The notes beneath the pieces are model-generated. The model was not told the DNA's origin. It saw only the letters and a program-made list of their open reading frames with translations, and made no database searches. From Gymnorhina tibicen (Eukaryota; Chordata; Aves; Passeriformes; Artamidae), in NCBI GenBank assembly GCA_013399875.1, contig VXAZ01000560.1, positions 2,469,789 through 2,533,788 of the forward strand: DNA of 64,000 nt. Direction: 5' to 3'. The first letter of the stretch is position 1, and each line of letters starts with the position of its first letter. A program made the translations under genes and the position numbers. This document shows, piece after piece, positions 35,677-46,523 of the stretch.

Positions 35677-36639
35677 ATTATTTCTAAAATAAGTGTACTT
35701 CATATTAATAGCTTGTGGGAAAATAATAAAGGGAAAAAGAAAAGGAGAAAGTGACCTGCCAGTGGCTTTTCAGGAGATGCAGTATTAGAGCAGGTACTTG
35801 CTTCTGCCCATTGCAGCGTGTGGCATCTGAGTTCATATGGGCAGAACTATTAGCAGAATATACCCAAATCCCATTTTATTTGCAATTTTGCGTTTATTTC
35901 AGAGGAGCTGAGCTGTTGCTGTTTCAAACAAACACCGTCCCGGGTCTCTTCCTTCCAGATCACTTTGTTTCCTTGGGAGTGCCTTGCTGGGGCACTGCGT
36001 TTCTCAGCAAACAGTCCTGGCTGGTGCTGGTGGGGAGCACGGCTGGCTCTGCCCAAACACTGTTGATGCCAAGGTCATTTATAGTGCATGAAGTTAATGG
36101 ACTCTTCATTGTGGAGTGGGATTTCACCCTTCCCTTACCGCACTGCAATGTCCTCGTTTGATGCTACCGATTAACAGATTTTCAGTTCCTGCAGATAAAC
36201 TTTATAAGCAGAGTGGTGGCATCTTAAGCAGGGTAAGAAGCTATTTTGGGAGAGGCTGATCTGAAGCAACAGTGCATTTTCCTGTAGATTTTCCTATCGT
36301 TCATCCATACTGACTGCAAGTGTAGGGACCATGGTATGGGAAGACTGTGACAATAACCTGGGCCCAGATTCCTCAGGAGAGATTTTTGGACTGACAAGAT
36401 CAAGTTCCGGGCCAAAGGATCTGGAAAACAATATTTTGTGGGCTCCGTGTCCTGTACAGACTCCAAACTTTAAAGGTGGCTTTAAATGTAAGAAATTTGA
36501 ATTGGGATCTTCCCTCTAGCTCCCGAACTACCTAAGGAAACGTGATGGGCTTTGGGAATTGCCTGGCTTTGATAGTTACAGGTCTGATTCTCTTCAGGTT
36601 CTTCTGAAGGGGAGGAGACAGAGAATGCATCACATTATA

Positions 36640-36690
36640 TATACATATATATACTTATTATTGTGTTTTATATATATATATAGATATATT
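36640..36690. repeat. AT/TATA simple repeat
   Basis: Two (TA)n-like runs separated by CTTATTATTGTGTTT. The sequence is low-complexity and can form cruciform-like hairpins. Confidence 0.85.
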
Positions 36691-37420
36691 TTCTTACTTG
36701 GAGCACTGTTTCAGAGCAGACAGGAGAAAAGAAACCAGGTAAGCTGGCCTAATCAGGCTTGGAATGGGAAAAGGAGAATATGAAATTAATTTTCTTTCTG
36801 TCTTTCGCAGTTTTCCTTTGCTTTTTCTGCCTTAATTTTTCACAGTGAACATTGCCCCACACGACCTGCAGCTCTACATATCAATACAGAAAGTGCTACA
36901 TGGGAAATAGTCAAGTAGTGCCAATATTTATTGCACCAAAGATACGGATTTGCTTTGTTGGATTTTTTTTGTGTGTGCATGTGGTTGTTCTTCTAATATT
37001 ACTCTCTTGTCTCCAGGCAAGAAAGCAATTCTCTCTTTGCCTCAGAAACATGTGGTATAACCTCATGTCTCACTGGCAGGGGATTTAAAACAGACACTAT
37101 AATTTACATGATAATTGTGTCATATTTTTTTACTTCCCGTGCAAGTTCCTCCTCGTTTGAGCTTGTTCTGTCCTTTAGCAAATAGTGCACTTACTATTGG
37201 CTCTGCAGGGAGCTCTTGGCAATCTCGAGTCAGAAATATAATGGAAAAATGGCTCACCTGATGATTTCAAGGGGATTACAGATTTAGGGAAAATAATCTG
37301 GTGGATGGGAAAGGGAGGAGAATTCCACCAAGCACTGCTGGAGCGGAATGAGTATTGAACTCTGTCATCGTTGGCTTGCCTGTCTTTCAGAACATCTTTT
37401 TTTCACAGTGCTTCAGAGGG

Positions 37421-37493
37421 TGAGAGGGAAGGAGGCTGGAGGGATGTTTGGGATGGCCTGAGAGGGAAGGAGGCTGGAGGGATGTTTGGGATG
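37421..37493. repeat. Perfect 35-bp direct duplication
   Basis: The unit starting TGAGAGGGAAGGAGGCTGG and ending TTTGGGATG occurs at 37421-37455 and 37459-37493 with no mismatch, separated by GCC. Identity indicates a very recent duplication, a polymorphic minisatellite, or an assembly artefact. Confidence 0.96.
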
Positions 37494-37959
37494 CAGCTGT
37501 GTGAAGGTGCACAGACAGACTGAGGTGTCACCTGTGCTCTCAGCAGGCTGCCAGCGCTTTTCACATCCCAAGTCCGTCTTGCTCCAGGCTTTAGGGGGGA
37601 TTGCCAGGCTAGAGGGGAGCACTCCCAGCTTGGCCTGAATGACGTTTTTCCCAAGTTCAGCCCTGGGAAGGTGCCCCGTGTTTGTACCACACGAAGCTGG
37701 TTAAGAGCGGAGCACTTGTCCTGGCTGCAGAGATCAATCACTCCGGCCTGTGCACGGCTCCACTCTTTGCCATCCAGCTTGTCCCCTTTGAAATACAAAT
37801 GATAGGAATTAGGATATTAGCAGGAGAGCACAGGATGTAATTGTATGTTGACTGAAATGTTTCTGATGGATGGACCCGGTGAGGTGACATCTCTTATTTA
37901 TGGAGAGGAGAGCACAGGTAGTTGATAGATTTGACAAGAGCACAGTGGCAAAACAAAAT

Positions 37960-38310
37960 AACACTGAGGCAGAATGAGAATGTATTTGCTAATGGCCTCC
38001 CTCGCAGCTGTATACACTGATTTAATCTCTCCAAAGCACTCTGTTGTTTATGAGGCCTGTGGGTACAATTTTATGCCTGACTGAAGAGGTTGCTAATAGC
38101 TGCCATATTTGTGTTTAAGGACCTGCAAAGGATTAAGCTAAGTATTTTAAAGCAATGAGCCATAATAAAGTAATAATATATTGAAAATAATAAACAGTCT
38201 TTTTTTTTTTTCAATAATTGGCTGCAAAACTGGTGAACTTTAAATGACAAAACTACTAATTATAAATGCAATTGCTAATCATATATTCATTGGGGAATGC
38301 AAATTAAAAC
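37960..38310. other. Candidate conserved non-coding element
   Basis: AT-rich unique DNA with ATTTGCTAATGG, GGATTAAGCTAAG, CTACTAATTATAAATG and the octamer ATGCAAAT at 38297-38304. A T12 run sits inside at about 38200-38211. Texture suggests an enhancer-type block. Confidence 0.27.
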
Positions 38311-41300
38311 CATGGCATAAAGTCTCTAAGGCAGAGACAACAAGGCACGGAGCAGAATGGCAGGCACCTTTAAAAAACATGAAACCCTTAAAAAAACCCC
38401 ATAAGGGAGCCCAAAACATGCCTGTAGGAGGAAGCTGTGGTGATTACTTAGGATTGCTTTGTCCAGGACAAAGCTGTTGCACGAGGGGAGATTCTTCTGT
38501 GTTCAGTCCCCAGGTGTGAGTCCCATGTGGGGACGTTTTGTGTCTCAGTCAGAATGAAATAATCTCCAACCCACATTTAGTACTGGAGCACTGGAGGTTT
38601 CCTTTTCCCATTTTTGAAGGCTGATATTCTTCCATCCCAGTAGCTTTATTCTCTTCCCTTCTCTAGGAGCTGCAGTTCTTGTGGTTGCCGTCCTTCAAAG
38701 CACAGCAGCACAATCAGGGTTTCCTCTCTTCTTGAATGTCCTTTTTAATAGACCGGGTCTGGTAGAGAGAGAATCTGAATAGATGATAAAAGAAGGAGGT
38801 TCCTGGAAGTCTCAGTGCTGAGTTATTTTGTGCTTTTCTTACCAGAATGTGTCTGGTTGGAGCTTATCAGGGTCTAGACCCCACGGACCCTCCTGCCTCG
38901 GTGTGGGGCAAGGTCAGGAGGTACCGCAGGAAATCCCTTTGTGGACAGACAGTTTCTGGGTATGAATGTGTGTTATGTTACTGACTCCGGTGTGAATCCA
39001 GTGTGAATCCAGTGTAACTGCTTGCTGGTGCACAGAAGCACAGGTACAGAAGCTCTGAGAGAGGCTGTCCCAGCAGAGACCCTGCTGAAGGGTACAGAAC
39101 ATTGCCGGAGCTGGGAGTGCCGACTCGCACACTGCCTGCACTGCTGCTCCTGTAACAAACATTTCATGCAGCCTGTTGATAAAACCTTAGTCTGAGCCTA
39201 CCCCTCAGAAGTGCAATTTGAGTTTTGCAGGTCAGGAAGTGACTTCAAGGTCTGTGAACCAAGAGCTCATGAAGATGCTGAGGATAAGCCGTGGTCACCA
39301 CCCACATGTTCAAGGGCAAGAAGCCTTTCTCAGGCCACTTCTAAGCCAAAAGTCATCACCTCTGTCTCTGTGCCACCTGCCCAGCCCCAGCTTGATAACA
39401 GAGCGAGCAGCTGATACTGTCGATTGCAGTTCAGTGTCCTGCATGAAATAAGTTTGCTTATCTGCAAAATATCCTGCCTCTCCCTAAATCTGTGTGTGGC
39501 TATTTCCATGTAGTCCCAGCAGCTGCTGTGGTTCTGTGGCTTTGGGGCACGGGGGGAGGGGTCTCACCATGATCTCAGGTGGTGTTAAAAGGAGGCAGAG
39601 CGAACTCTCCCACTGCTGTTCCTTGTTGAAGGCAGTGCTGGCTCAGCAGCACCTGAAATCCCTGCTGGGTTCTCTGGGGGACTTGCACAGCTGAAGGTGT
39701 TGCAGGGCCCCTGTGTCTGACAGGATGAAAAATGTGGAGGCATGTCTGGATCCGAGTGTCCACTAGGAACATTTGGCCTCCAGCAGAAGCTGTATACTTG
39801 GCTGCACAGGCACATTTCCCTTTCTTGATGAATGTATAAAATATATATGTCTGTTAATTTGCTCTTAGGAGCCCTCAGGTTTCCATTAATGACTTGTGCC
39901 CCTCAAGGACCTGGCAATGCCAAGTTTACATCGAGATGCCAGGTAATAGCCTAAGGGCAAGCCAGCACCTCACGTGGTTAATGCCCTGCAGGAGATCATG
40001 GGGATGGGTATTAACAGTCCAAGTGTCTTGACAGGTCACTGAGTCAGTGGCTCCTCCTGTGCAGCCCCGAGTGCAGCTTCTCCCAGCCAGGGAAGACAGA
40101 TCTGCAGATCTGTAGTGAAAAGCTCTTGGTGTTACAGGGAGCTGACAGTGTTGAGCTCCCTTGGAAAATGGAGTAGATACTTAGATACTTGCATATAAAT
40201 TTTGGGTCCTTGCCTTAAATGTCCACATCAGAAATCCTTCTGAAGAAGAAAACCCGCATTTTCCAGGCAAGACATAGTTGGAAGCGATAATTTTTATTAA
40301 TTCTTCCTATAGATTCTATTTTGATTTCATTTTTTTATTTCTCTAGAATCACCAGTCTGGGTTACTTATGCCTTTGTAGCTAAAAAGTATTGAAACCCCA
40401 TCTGTTTTAAATGAAGGTCGGACAACCTTTAGAAGACGTAGTCAGAAGTCAGGACTGATGCAGAGGGAGCACATGAGCTTTCAGCACAATTCAAGGCAGG
40501 AGATTTTTGTGAGGTGGTGGTGGTAATCTGCCTGGAAGATGTTTCCAGTGTGGCCCCCGTGTCCCTGAGCAGGACTGTGCGGAGCAGGGGCCTCTGGCTC
40601 ACCCCAGTCTCCGAGGGAGGGAGGACAGGAGCCAGATGGAGCTGGGGAGGCTGGCAGCCAGCAGCACAGAATCGCAGAAAGTTAATTTTTCAGTGACCAC
40701 AGGAGAAACACAATTTTTTTTTGTTGCTGTTGTTAATTTGTTAGTGTTAGAATTTAGCCTTCAGAGAACCAGACCCGGGATGTGGATTTGTTTGGCTACA
40801 AAGCTCATTAGTGTAGCTCCACTGCACTCGGTTGCTGGAGAATTTCAGACCAAAACAAAGCAAGTGAAGAAAAAGAAACAGCAAATCTATGGACATTGTA
40901 ACTCATTAAAAGACAATTTATGGACAGTGAAGGGGCTGAAGCCATTGAATAAATTATTGTAATTGAAATTATTCAGGCCTGTTTAAATTATGGAAGATGT
41001 TACCGGGTTGTTGTCTCGAGCCATCGTGCATAGTTCATGTGCACTGGTCTTCTGAGCCCCTCTGAGATCTCTTGCATCCAGCTAAACTGTCAGCTGCATC
41101 TTTGTAAACATTTTCAGTCTTTCCACAAAGGCATCCCCCTTGCTGCAGCTTGTGAGAAGGGTCTGTCTCAAAGTGACACACGGTGAAGGCATCAGTGCAG
41201 GGTTTAGGGGCTGTGGCTCTCCAGACCAGCTGGAGGAGGAGGTCTCTGGAAAAGCCTCCTCTGGGCAGAGGCTGGGCTTTCCTGGCTGCTGGTTTGGGTC

Positions 41301-41532
41301 TGAGGAGGGATTTCCTGTGGGGATACAGCATTTATCAGTCTTTCATCTCATCAGGATGTCACTCCTTTAGCTCATCTGGCACTGAAACTCCCCACAGCCC
41401 AAACACGTGTAGGAACTCCCTGGATGCAGCGGGGAGAGGCGTTTCTGAGATGTCACAGCGTTCCATCGTGGCAGGGCATGGGTCAGGGCTGATCCGTGGG
41501 ATCCATTGCATCCGTGGGGGGCTGTGAAGGCG

Positions 41533-41676
41533 GTGCAGGGTCTAGAGGGGAAGTCTTGAGGAGCAGCTGTGGTCACTTGGCTTGTTCAGCCTGGAGGAGA
41601 GGGGACTGAGGGGCGACCTCACTGGGGTCTGCAGCAGAGGGGCAGGGGCTTCCCCCAGAGGGTGGTGGGGCACTGA
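41533..41676 (+). mobile_element. CR1: CR1 LINE internal fragment, 3' end replaced
   Basis: The fragment matches the CR1 ORF2-end region: GGCTTGTTCAGCCTGGAGGA, GGGGACTGAGGGGCGACCTC and CCAGAGGGTGGTGGGGCACTG. Sense strand is plus. Instead of running on to the 3'-UTR and octamer tail, it stops abruptly at 41676, where a small minisatellite begins. The copy is therefore truncated at both ends. It is G-rich, with several GGGG runs. Confidence 0.85.
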
Positions 41677-41756
41677 ACACAGGTGATAACAATTGTACAC
41701 AGGCGATAAGGACACAGGTGATAACAATTGTACAGCGTGATGATAAGGACACAATT
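41677..41756. repeat. Small minisatellite, about 35-37-bp period
   Basis: ACACAGGTGATAACAATTGT plus AC occurs at 41677-41698 and 41712-41733. GATAAGGACAC occurs at 41705-41715 and 41742-41752. ACAATTGT is present a third time at the end. About two and a third copies. Confidence 0.92.
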
Positions 41757-43088
41757 GTGCATCGTTTGCAAGCACAGCCACTGAGCCAGGTGTGCGTGGT
41801 CACCATCGTCCTGCTGGGGCTGGCAGCAGCCTTGTTCAGGGGGTCTGTGGCTGCTGCAGGTCCTCAGCCACAGCTGAGCAGCTCCCAGTCCTTCTGGGGG
41901 TGCTCAGCTGGAGCACATTTGAGAAGGAGGAGCTTTCCCAGCTCCCCCTCAAATGCTGCCTTGGTTGGAGATGCGTTGTGTGGAGGGACAGTAGGCTGCT
42001 GCTGGAATATTTGGTGTCACAATGGTTATTTTTTTTTTTTTCCTCCCCTTCTTTGCCTGAGTTAGTGAACAATTTGGATGCTGTGAGTGGGAGCAACTCT
42101 GCAGTGTAAAAAGGTACTTCTTTTTATTTAAATTATCTACTTTCTTGGAGCACAGTGATACAGAAGTGCTGTGTTGTGTAAAACACAAGTAGGTGTGTGC
42201 TTCTGTTGGTTTGGAGGCGCTGTGGAAATATTTGCATATAGACTTACCTGAGTCAGCTCTGTGACAAAGGTGTTTGTAAGCAGCAGTTCAGCTGCTTTAT
42301 GTGTTTTAAGATTTGAATCCCTGAATTTTAACTGACTTCCTTACCTCTGTGGGCAGGGCCAGGACAGAGGGTCAGTTGGGAATAATTTCTTTGTTCTGTA
42401 ATGCATAAAGGTGCAATAATGTGGTTGGCTGCAGTGGTGGGAGAGCTGAGAGTTGAAGCTCAGAGTTCTGAAAGTAGGATTAAAGTTGCTCTGTGTTTTT
42501 GTAGTGTGTACAGCTCTGATTTTTTCCCTGTTCTAGGTTATTCTGTACACTTTATGAGTGTGAGGTCTTGCACTGTGTGTTTTTTGGAAGAGAACGTGTG
42601 TTCATCGTGTCATTGGCTTTGGGGATCCGTGTGGGGAGTTTGTCTCTGGACTGCTGGGGGTTTTTTGGCTCCTGCTTTCGCTTTGCATCACGTCCCTGTG
42701 GTGGTTTGGCATCCCCAAAACACAGATCTGGGTGTCACCAAGCAGTTCCTCTGTGCCCCAGCTGTGCCGTTTAATTTTGCTGTGGCTGTTTCAGGGACAC
42801 TTAACAGATTTGCAGGCAGAGGTGCTGGGAAAAGGTGGGTTTAATAACCACTTGTAGAGAAAACAAAAGCAGCTCCGGTGACATCCCTGGCAATTCCCAC
42901 CTTGGTTATTGCTGACAGACGGCGCAGGGATGAAAACAAGGCTGACACTAATGTACAACCCACGGTGATGTCCCTGAGGAAACGTCACCAATTAGCGGGA
43001 AAGCTGCTGCAGTTACCAGCTCAGACAAGATTTGGCCATGGAAAGTACGAGGTTCTGAGATGAACCTGTGACTCCTTCTCCCAAAAGC

Positions 43089-43149
43089 TTTTTTTTTTTT
43101 TTTTTTTNNNNNNNNNNNNNNNNNNNNNNNTTTTTTTTTTTTTTTTTTT
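43089..43149. other. Assembly gap inside a poly-T tract
   Basis: A T run at 43089-43107, 23 N at 43108-43130, then another T run at 43131-43149. The true length of the homopolymer is unknown. A poly-T on the plus strand could be the tail of a minus-strand retrocopy, but no AATAAA complement or known mRNA sequence follows. Confidence 0.97.
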
Positions 43150-43287
43150 AAATCCAAACATGCGTGGAGATTTGTGAGACAGCACAAGTGAGCTTCTTGG
43201 TTGGCCCTTGTGGCCTGGCAAGGCACTTTGCTGGTCTGGGAGCAGTTGGGAATGAGTTAGCACATTGTTCTGGTGAAAACAAATAAA

Positions 43288-43312
43288 TTTGTTTATATAT
43301 ATATATATATCA
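43288..43312. repeat. (TA)n microsatellite
   Basis: About nine TA units, followed by further TATA-rich sequence up to about 43390. Confidence 0.85.
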
Positions 43313-45591
43313 TAGAAGTAAAAAATTATATCTATAAAGTCCCACTATTTCTCACTTTATAGAGAATTATGTATATATTTATATATAATGAGCTTGAATA
43401 ACAAAGTTAAACACTGGAAAAGTCTTTAAAAGCCAAGATGGAAACCCTGAGCTTCATGTTAGAGGGATGGAGGATAGCAGGGGAAGGATGTGGGTTCCTT
43501 CACTTTGCATCAACTGCTCAATACCCCGTGTTTAATCTGAAACTGGACAGGAGAAAGTAAGGGGGGGGGGGAACTGCCACACCATCTGTAAAAACTGCCA
43601 TGACAATTGAAGCAGCATTAAAAACCTTTCTCTGAAGCTGTGCTTTAATAACATTCCCTGTCAGAAGTCAAACTCTGCCTAGTAATTAATTCTAAACTCT
43701 CATAATGCATTTATTAGTGTGGAAATGGCAGAAGTGAAGTGACCACGCTTGAGGTCCGTGTTCAAAATTAGCAAAATTTACTGCCATTCCCAGTTAAAAA
43801 GGCAGGAAAACGAGCACTGTAACATGCAGTGAGTGATACCTTTTGTATTAGCAGGCAGCTAAATGGACATTGTTTGAAACAGTTTTTTTTTTTAGGCTTC
43901 CTTAAAGGAGATGCTCAATGTGAAGAATTATTTTTTTCTTAATCTCAAGATAAAGTTATCAAAATGAGAAATGTTCCATTACAGTGGAATTTCTTGGAAG
44001 ACAAGGATACGTTTTATCGTATTATAGCTCTTGCATCATATTAGATGCTAGTTCTGTGCTTTATTGAAATCCAAACCTCTTGCTTAATGTTTCTTTTCCA
44101 ACAATACAAAAGGCTATGATTCACAGCCTCTTGCATAATAGATAAATTAATGAGTTTCTGCATATTTTATTGCTTTGTACTTTTCTAAAAGCCACTAATC
44201 TATTTTTCTTGATTATTGGTTATGACAAAAACATTATAATTTTTCTCTTGAGTTTCATGGCTGCCAAGTTCAGGGCTTTCAGAACTAATTTCTTTAGCTA
44301 CCTGTTGGACTCAGCCTGCTTCTTTTTTCCTGTAAAAACTCTATCCAGCCAAAGACCCGGCGTATTTTTATCTGAGTACAGGAGGATAAATTCTGCTTTG
44401 GGGTACTTGCATGTTCTTCCATTCAAGTAGATTTAGAGTTGTGCATATGAGTCCCAGGCTCTTAATTATGTTTCTAATAATAGCAGCTCCTTGCTATAAA
44501 TACATGACTCACTGGAATGATTCTGGTGTGTTGAGGCTGCAGATGTGACTCCTGCATCTCATTAACCTCCCGGTTCTCCACTTGAGATGTGGAAATGCTG
44601 GATGATTAGCAGAGGACACGGGAAGAAAAAGGTTGTTTGTCACTTCTCTAGGGGGATAAAGCCAAAATAACAAACTGAGGGAGCACGTGGCAATGGCTTC
44701 AAGCTGTCCTCATGTCCTCTCTGTTGTGGGCAGGTTTGTGGGGAGCAGACCCTGGTGTGAGTCAGGAAAGGCTTTCTGAGCTGGGGCCACCTCGTGTGGT
44801 GCAGTTTTGACTCCAGATAGTGCTTCAAGCTTTGTATGTTCTCATCCCTTCCTCAGATTGAGTCGGTTTGTTTGCTGAAGGAGGGGGAGAATAGGTGGGG
44901 GGAAAAAAAAAGGTGGAATTTTTATTTGTAGTGTTAAGAGAAGTTATTTAGGCTAGATGTTTAAATTATCTGGTTTTTTTTTCTTAATTAGTTTTTTTGG
45001 AAAAGTGTGGAGTTTCATGGGGATGTGTGTGGTTCACAGGCATGTAACAGGCAACTTTGCACTTTGTGCCAGGAACAGGGTTTTAGTAAGGACCAGTGCC
45101 TGCACTGGTCTGAACAGAGCCTTGTATGAGTGAAAAAACTATCTGTTGGAACATTGTAAACTTATTTTTGACAATGCTGCTTCCTTATGTTTCTTTGTTT
45201 TCTTTTGTTCCTTAATAGCCTTAGGTCCTACTAAAACAGGATGGAGATGTGTAAATAACACCATCTTACCCATGGATGGCAAAAACACACTTTCACTGTG
45301 CAGAAGCAAATATGTGGGCCCTGGACCACTGCCTGCCCCACACCAGGTTAAAATGGGATTTAAGTGATGCACAGGTGATGGGCTCTCCCAGCTCCAAGGG
45401 GCCTGTGTCATCCACAGAGGGGGGGAAAAAAACCTTCCTTCGTCTGTGAGCACAGGTCTTCATGGTGTGGGTTTGATTAGTAAATTGCACGATATGAGAT
45501 GGGAAAACAAACTCTTGTTTTACCCTGGCAATTGTTGATTCTGTAGTCTCAGAGTGACAGAGCAGTTTTATTTCTCTGTCCACCAACAAGT

Positions 45592-45607
45592 TGTTGCCAC
45601 GGCAACA
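45592..45607. promoter_or_regulatory. RFX X-box-like site, near-perfect
   Basis: TGTTGCC-AC-GGCAACA has exact 7-bp inverted arms with a 2-bp spacer. The inner 14 bases GTTGCCACGGCAAC agree with the consensus for RFX dimers (GTNRCC, 0-3 bases, RGYAAC). RFX factors bind such sites in promoters and enhancers, notably of ciliary genes. No promoter or exon is visible nearby, so a distal enhancer use or chance are both possible. Confidence 0.5.
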
Positions 45608-46422
45608 TCAGCATTGGGCACTGCTGGCATCCCACCCTCATCCCAAAGTGAAGCCCAGTAGATTCTGAAACTCCTTAAAAATTATTACGGTAATAAATTT
45701 TTTAAGTTAATTTTTACTTCTTGTCTCCTTGCCTGTGGGAGGGATAATTTATGTTCCAGGAAGGTAATGCATGAATCTGCTGCATTTTCTGCCAGCTGCT
45801 GTGCCTGTACTGAGCAGAGTCCAACATTCCCTACAAAAAGAGCTGGAAAAGCTTTTTTTTTGTTCTCTTTGATGCTTTGCCTACCCCTTCCCTCCTGCTT
45901 TCTTTAATGGAGGGGAGTAAACCCCACCAAAACCGAACAGCCTCATCCCTTCTTGCGGTTACGTCCTTGCTAAACTATTTTTGAAGTCTGCAGCCTATTT
46001 TTGCTCCTCGTGAAGCCAATAGTGGAGCTCACAAAGTTGAGTTCTCGTGTTTCCAGGGTGCCGGGGCGAGGCACAGGTAACATCTTCTGTTTGCTGGGCG
46101 CAGTGTAGATGCTTTCCACCCTGCTGGGCCCTTGTCTCATGGGAAATCTCCTCCAAGCCAGAGATGAGGTGACCAGGCTTGTTCCTAAGGAACCTCTTGC
46201 AGTTATTAATGCCTTTACTGATAAATTTCCAGGCTATACTCTGTCTTACAGCACCCAGACTGTGCTGTGACTAAAACTGGGTTCTTTTTCTGGATGTTTA
46301 GACTCCTGCCGCAGAGAGCCCATACTCCAGCTCTAAAAGTCTTATTCCTGCAGGTGCTGAACTGCTGCCATTTCTGATCCTTCAAGAGTGCAAATTAGGG
46401 CTTAAAAGATGATGCCTATTTT

Positions 46423-46523
46423 ATCACAGAGTCAGAGAATCACAGAATGATTTGGGTTGGAAGGGACCTTAAAGATCATCTCATTCCAACCCCCATGCCA
46501 TGGGCGGAGACACTTTGCACTAT
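46423..46523 (-). mobile_element. CR1: CR1 LINE tail, minus strand
   Basis: The plus strand reads ATCACAGAGTCAGAGAATC, then GGGTTGGAAGGGACCTTAAA and CATTCCAACCCCCATGCC, the complement of a CR1 3' end. About 100 bp remain. The inner side is degraded after GGCGGAGACAC. Confidence 0.92.

Larger units (their letters stand above)
31885..41532. other. Longest transposon-free non-coding stretch
   Basis: Nearly 10 kb with no recognisable transposon and no supported gene. Candidate conserved blocks (32560-32870, 33560-33900, 37960-38310), a CpG cluster (34436-34480) and small tandem repeats (35631, 36640, 37421) are listed separately. An inverted repeat ACCATCTTG/CAAGATGGT lies at 35072-35080 and 35106-35114. 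Octamers lie at 33792, 35462 and 38297. Absence of insertions over this length fits a regulatory landscape but does not prove it. Confidence 0.5.
41757..46422. other. Non-coding stretch with assembly gap
   Basis: No gene supported. It holds an octamer at 42230-42237, the first N gap, TA-rich low-complexity sequence at 43288-43390, a G11 run at 43561-43571, AT-rich enhancer-like texture at 44020-44460 and the X-box-like site at 45592. Short open frames have no recognisable product. Confidence 0.5.

Noticed and set aside
41575..41672. GGGG-rich tract with G-quadruplex potential
   Set aside because: The runs are part of ordinary CR1 sequence with long loops, so no special role is indicated.
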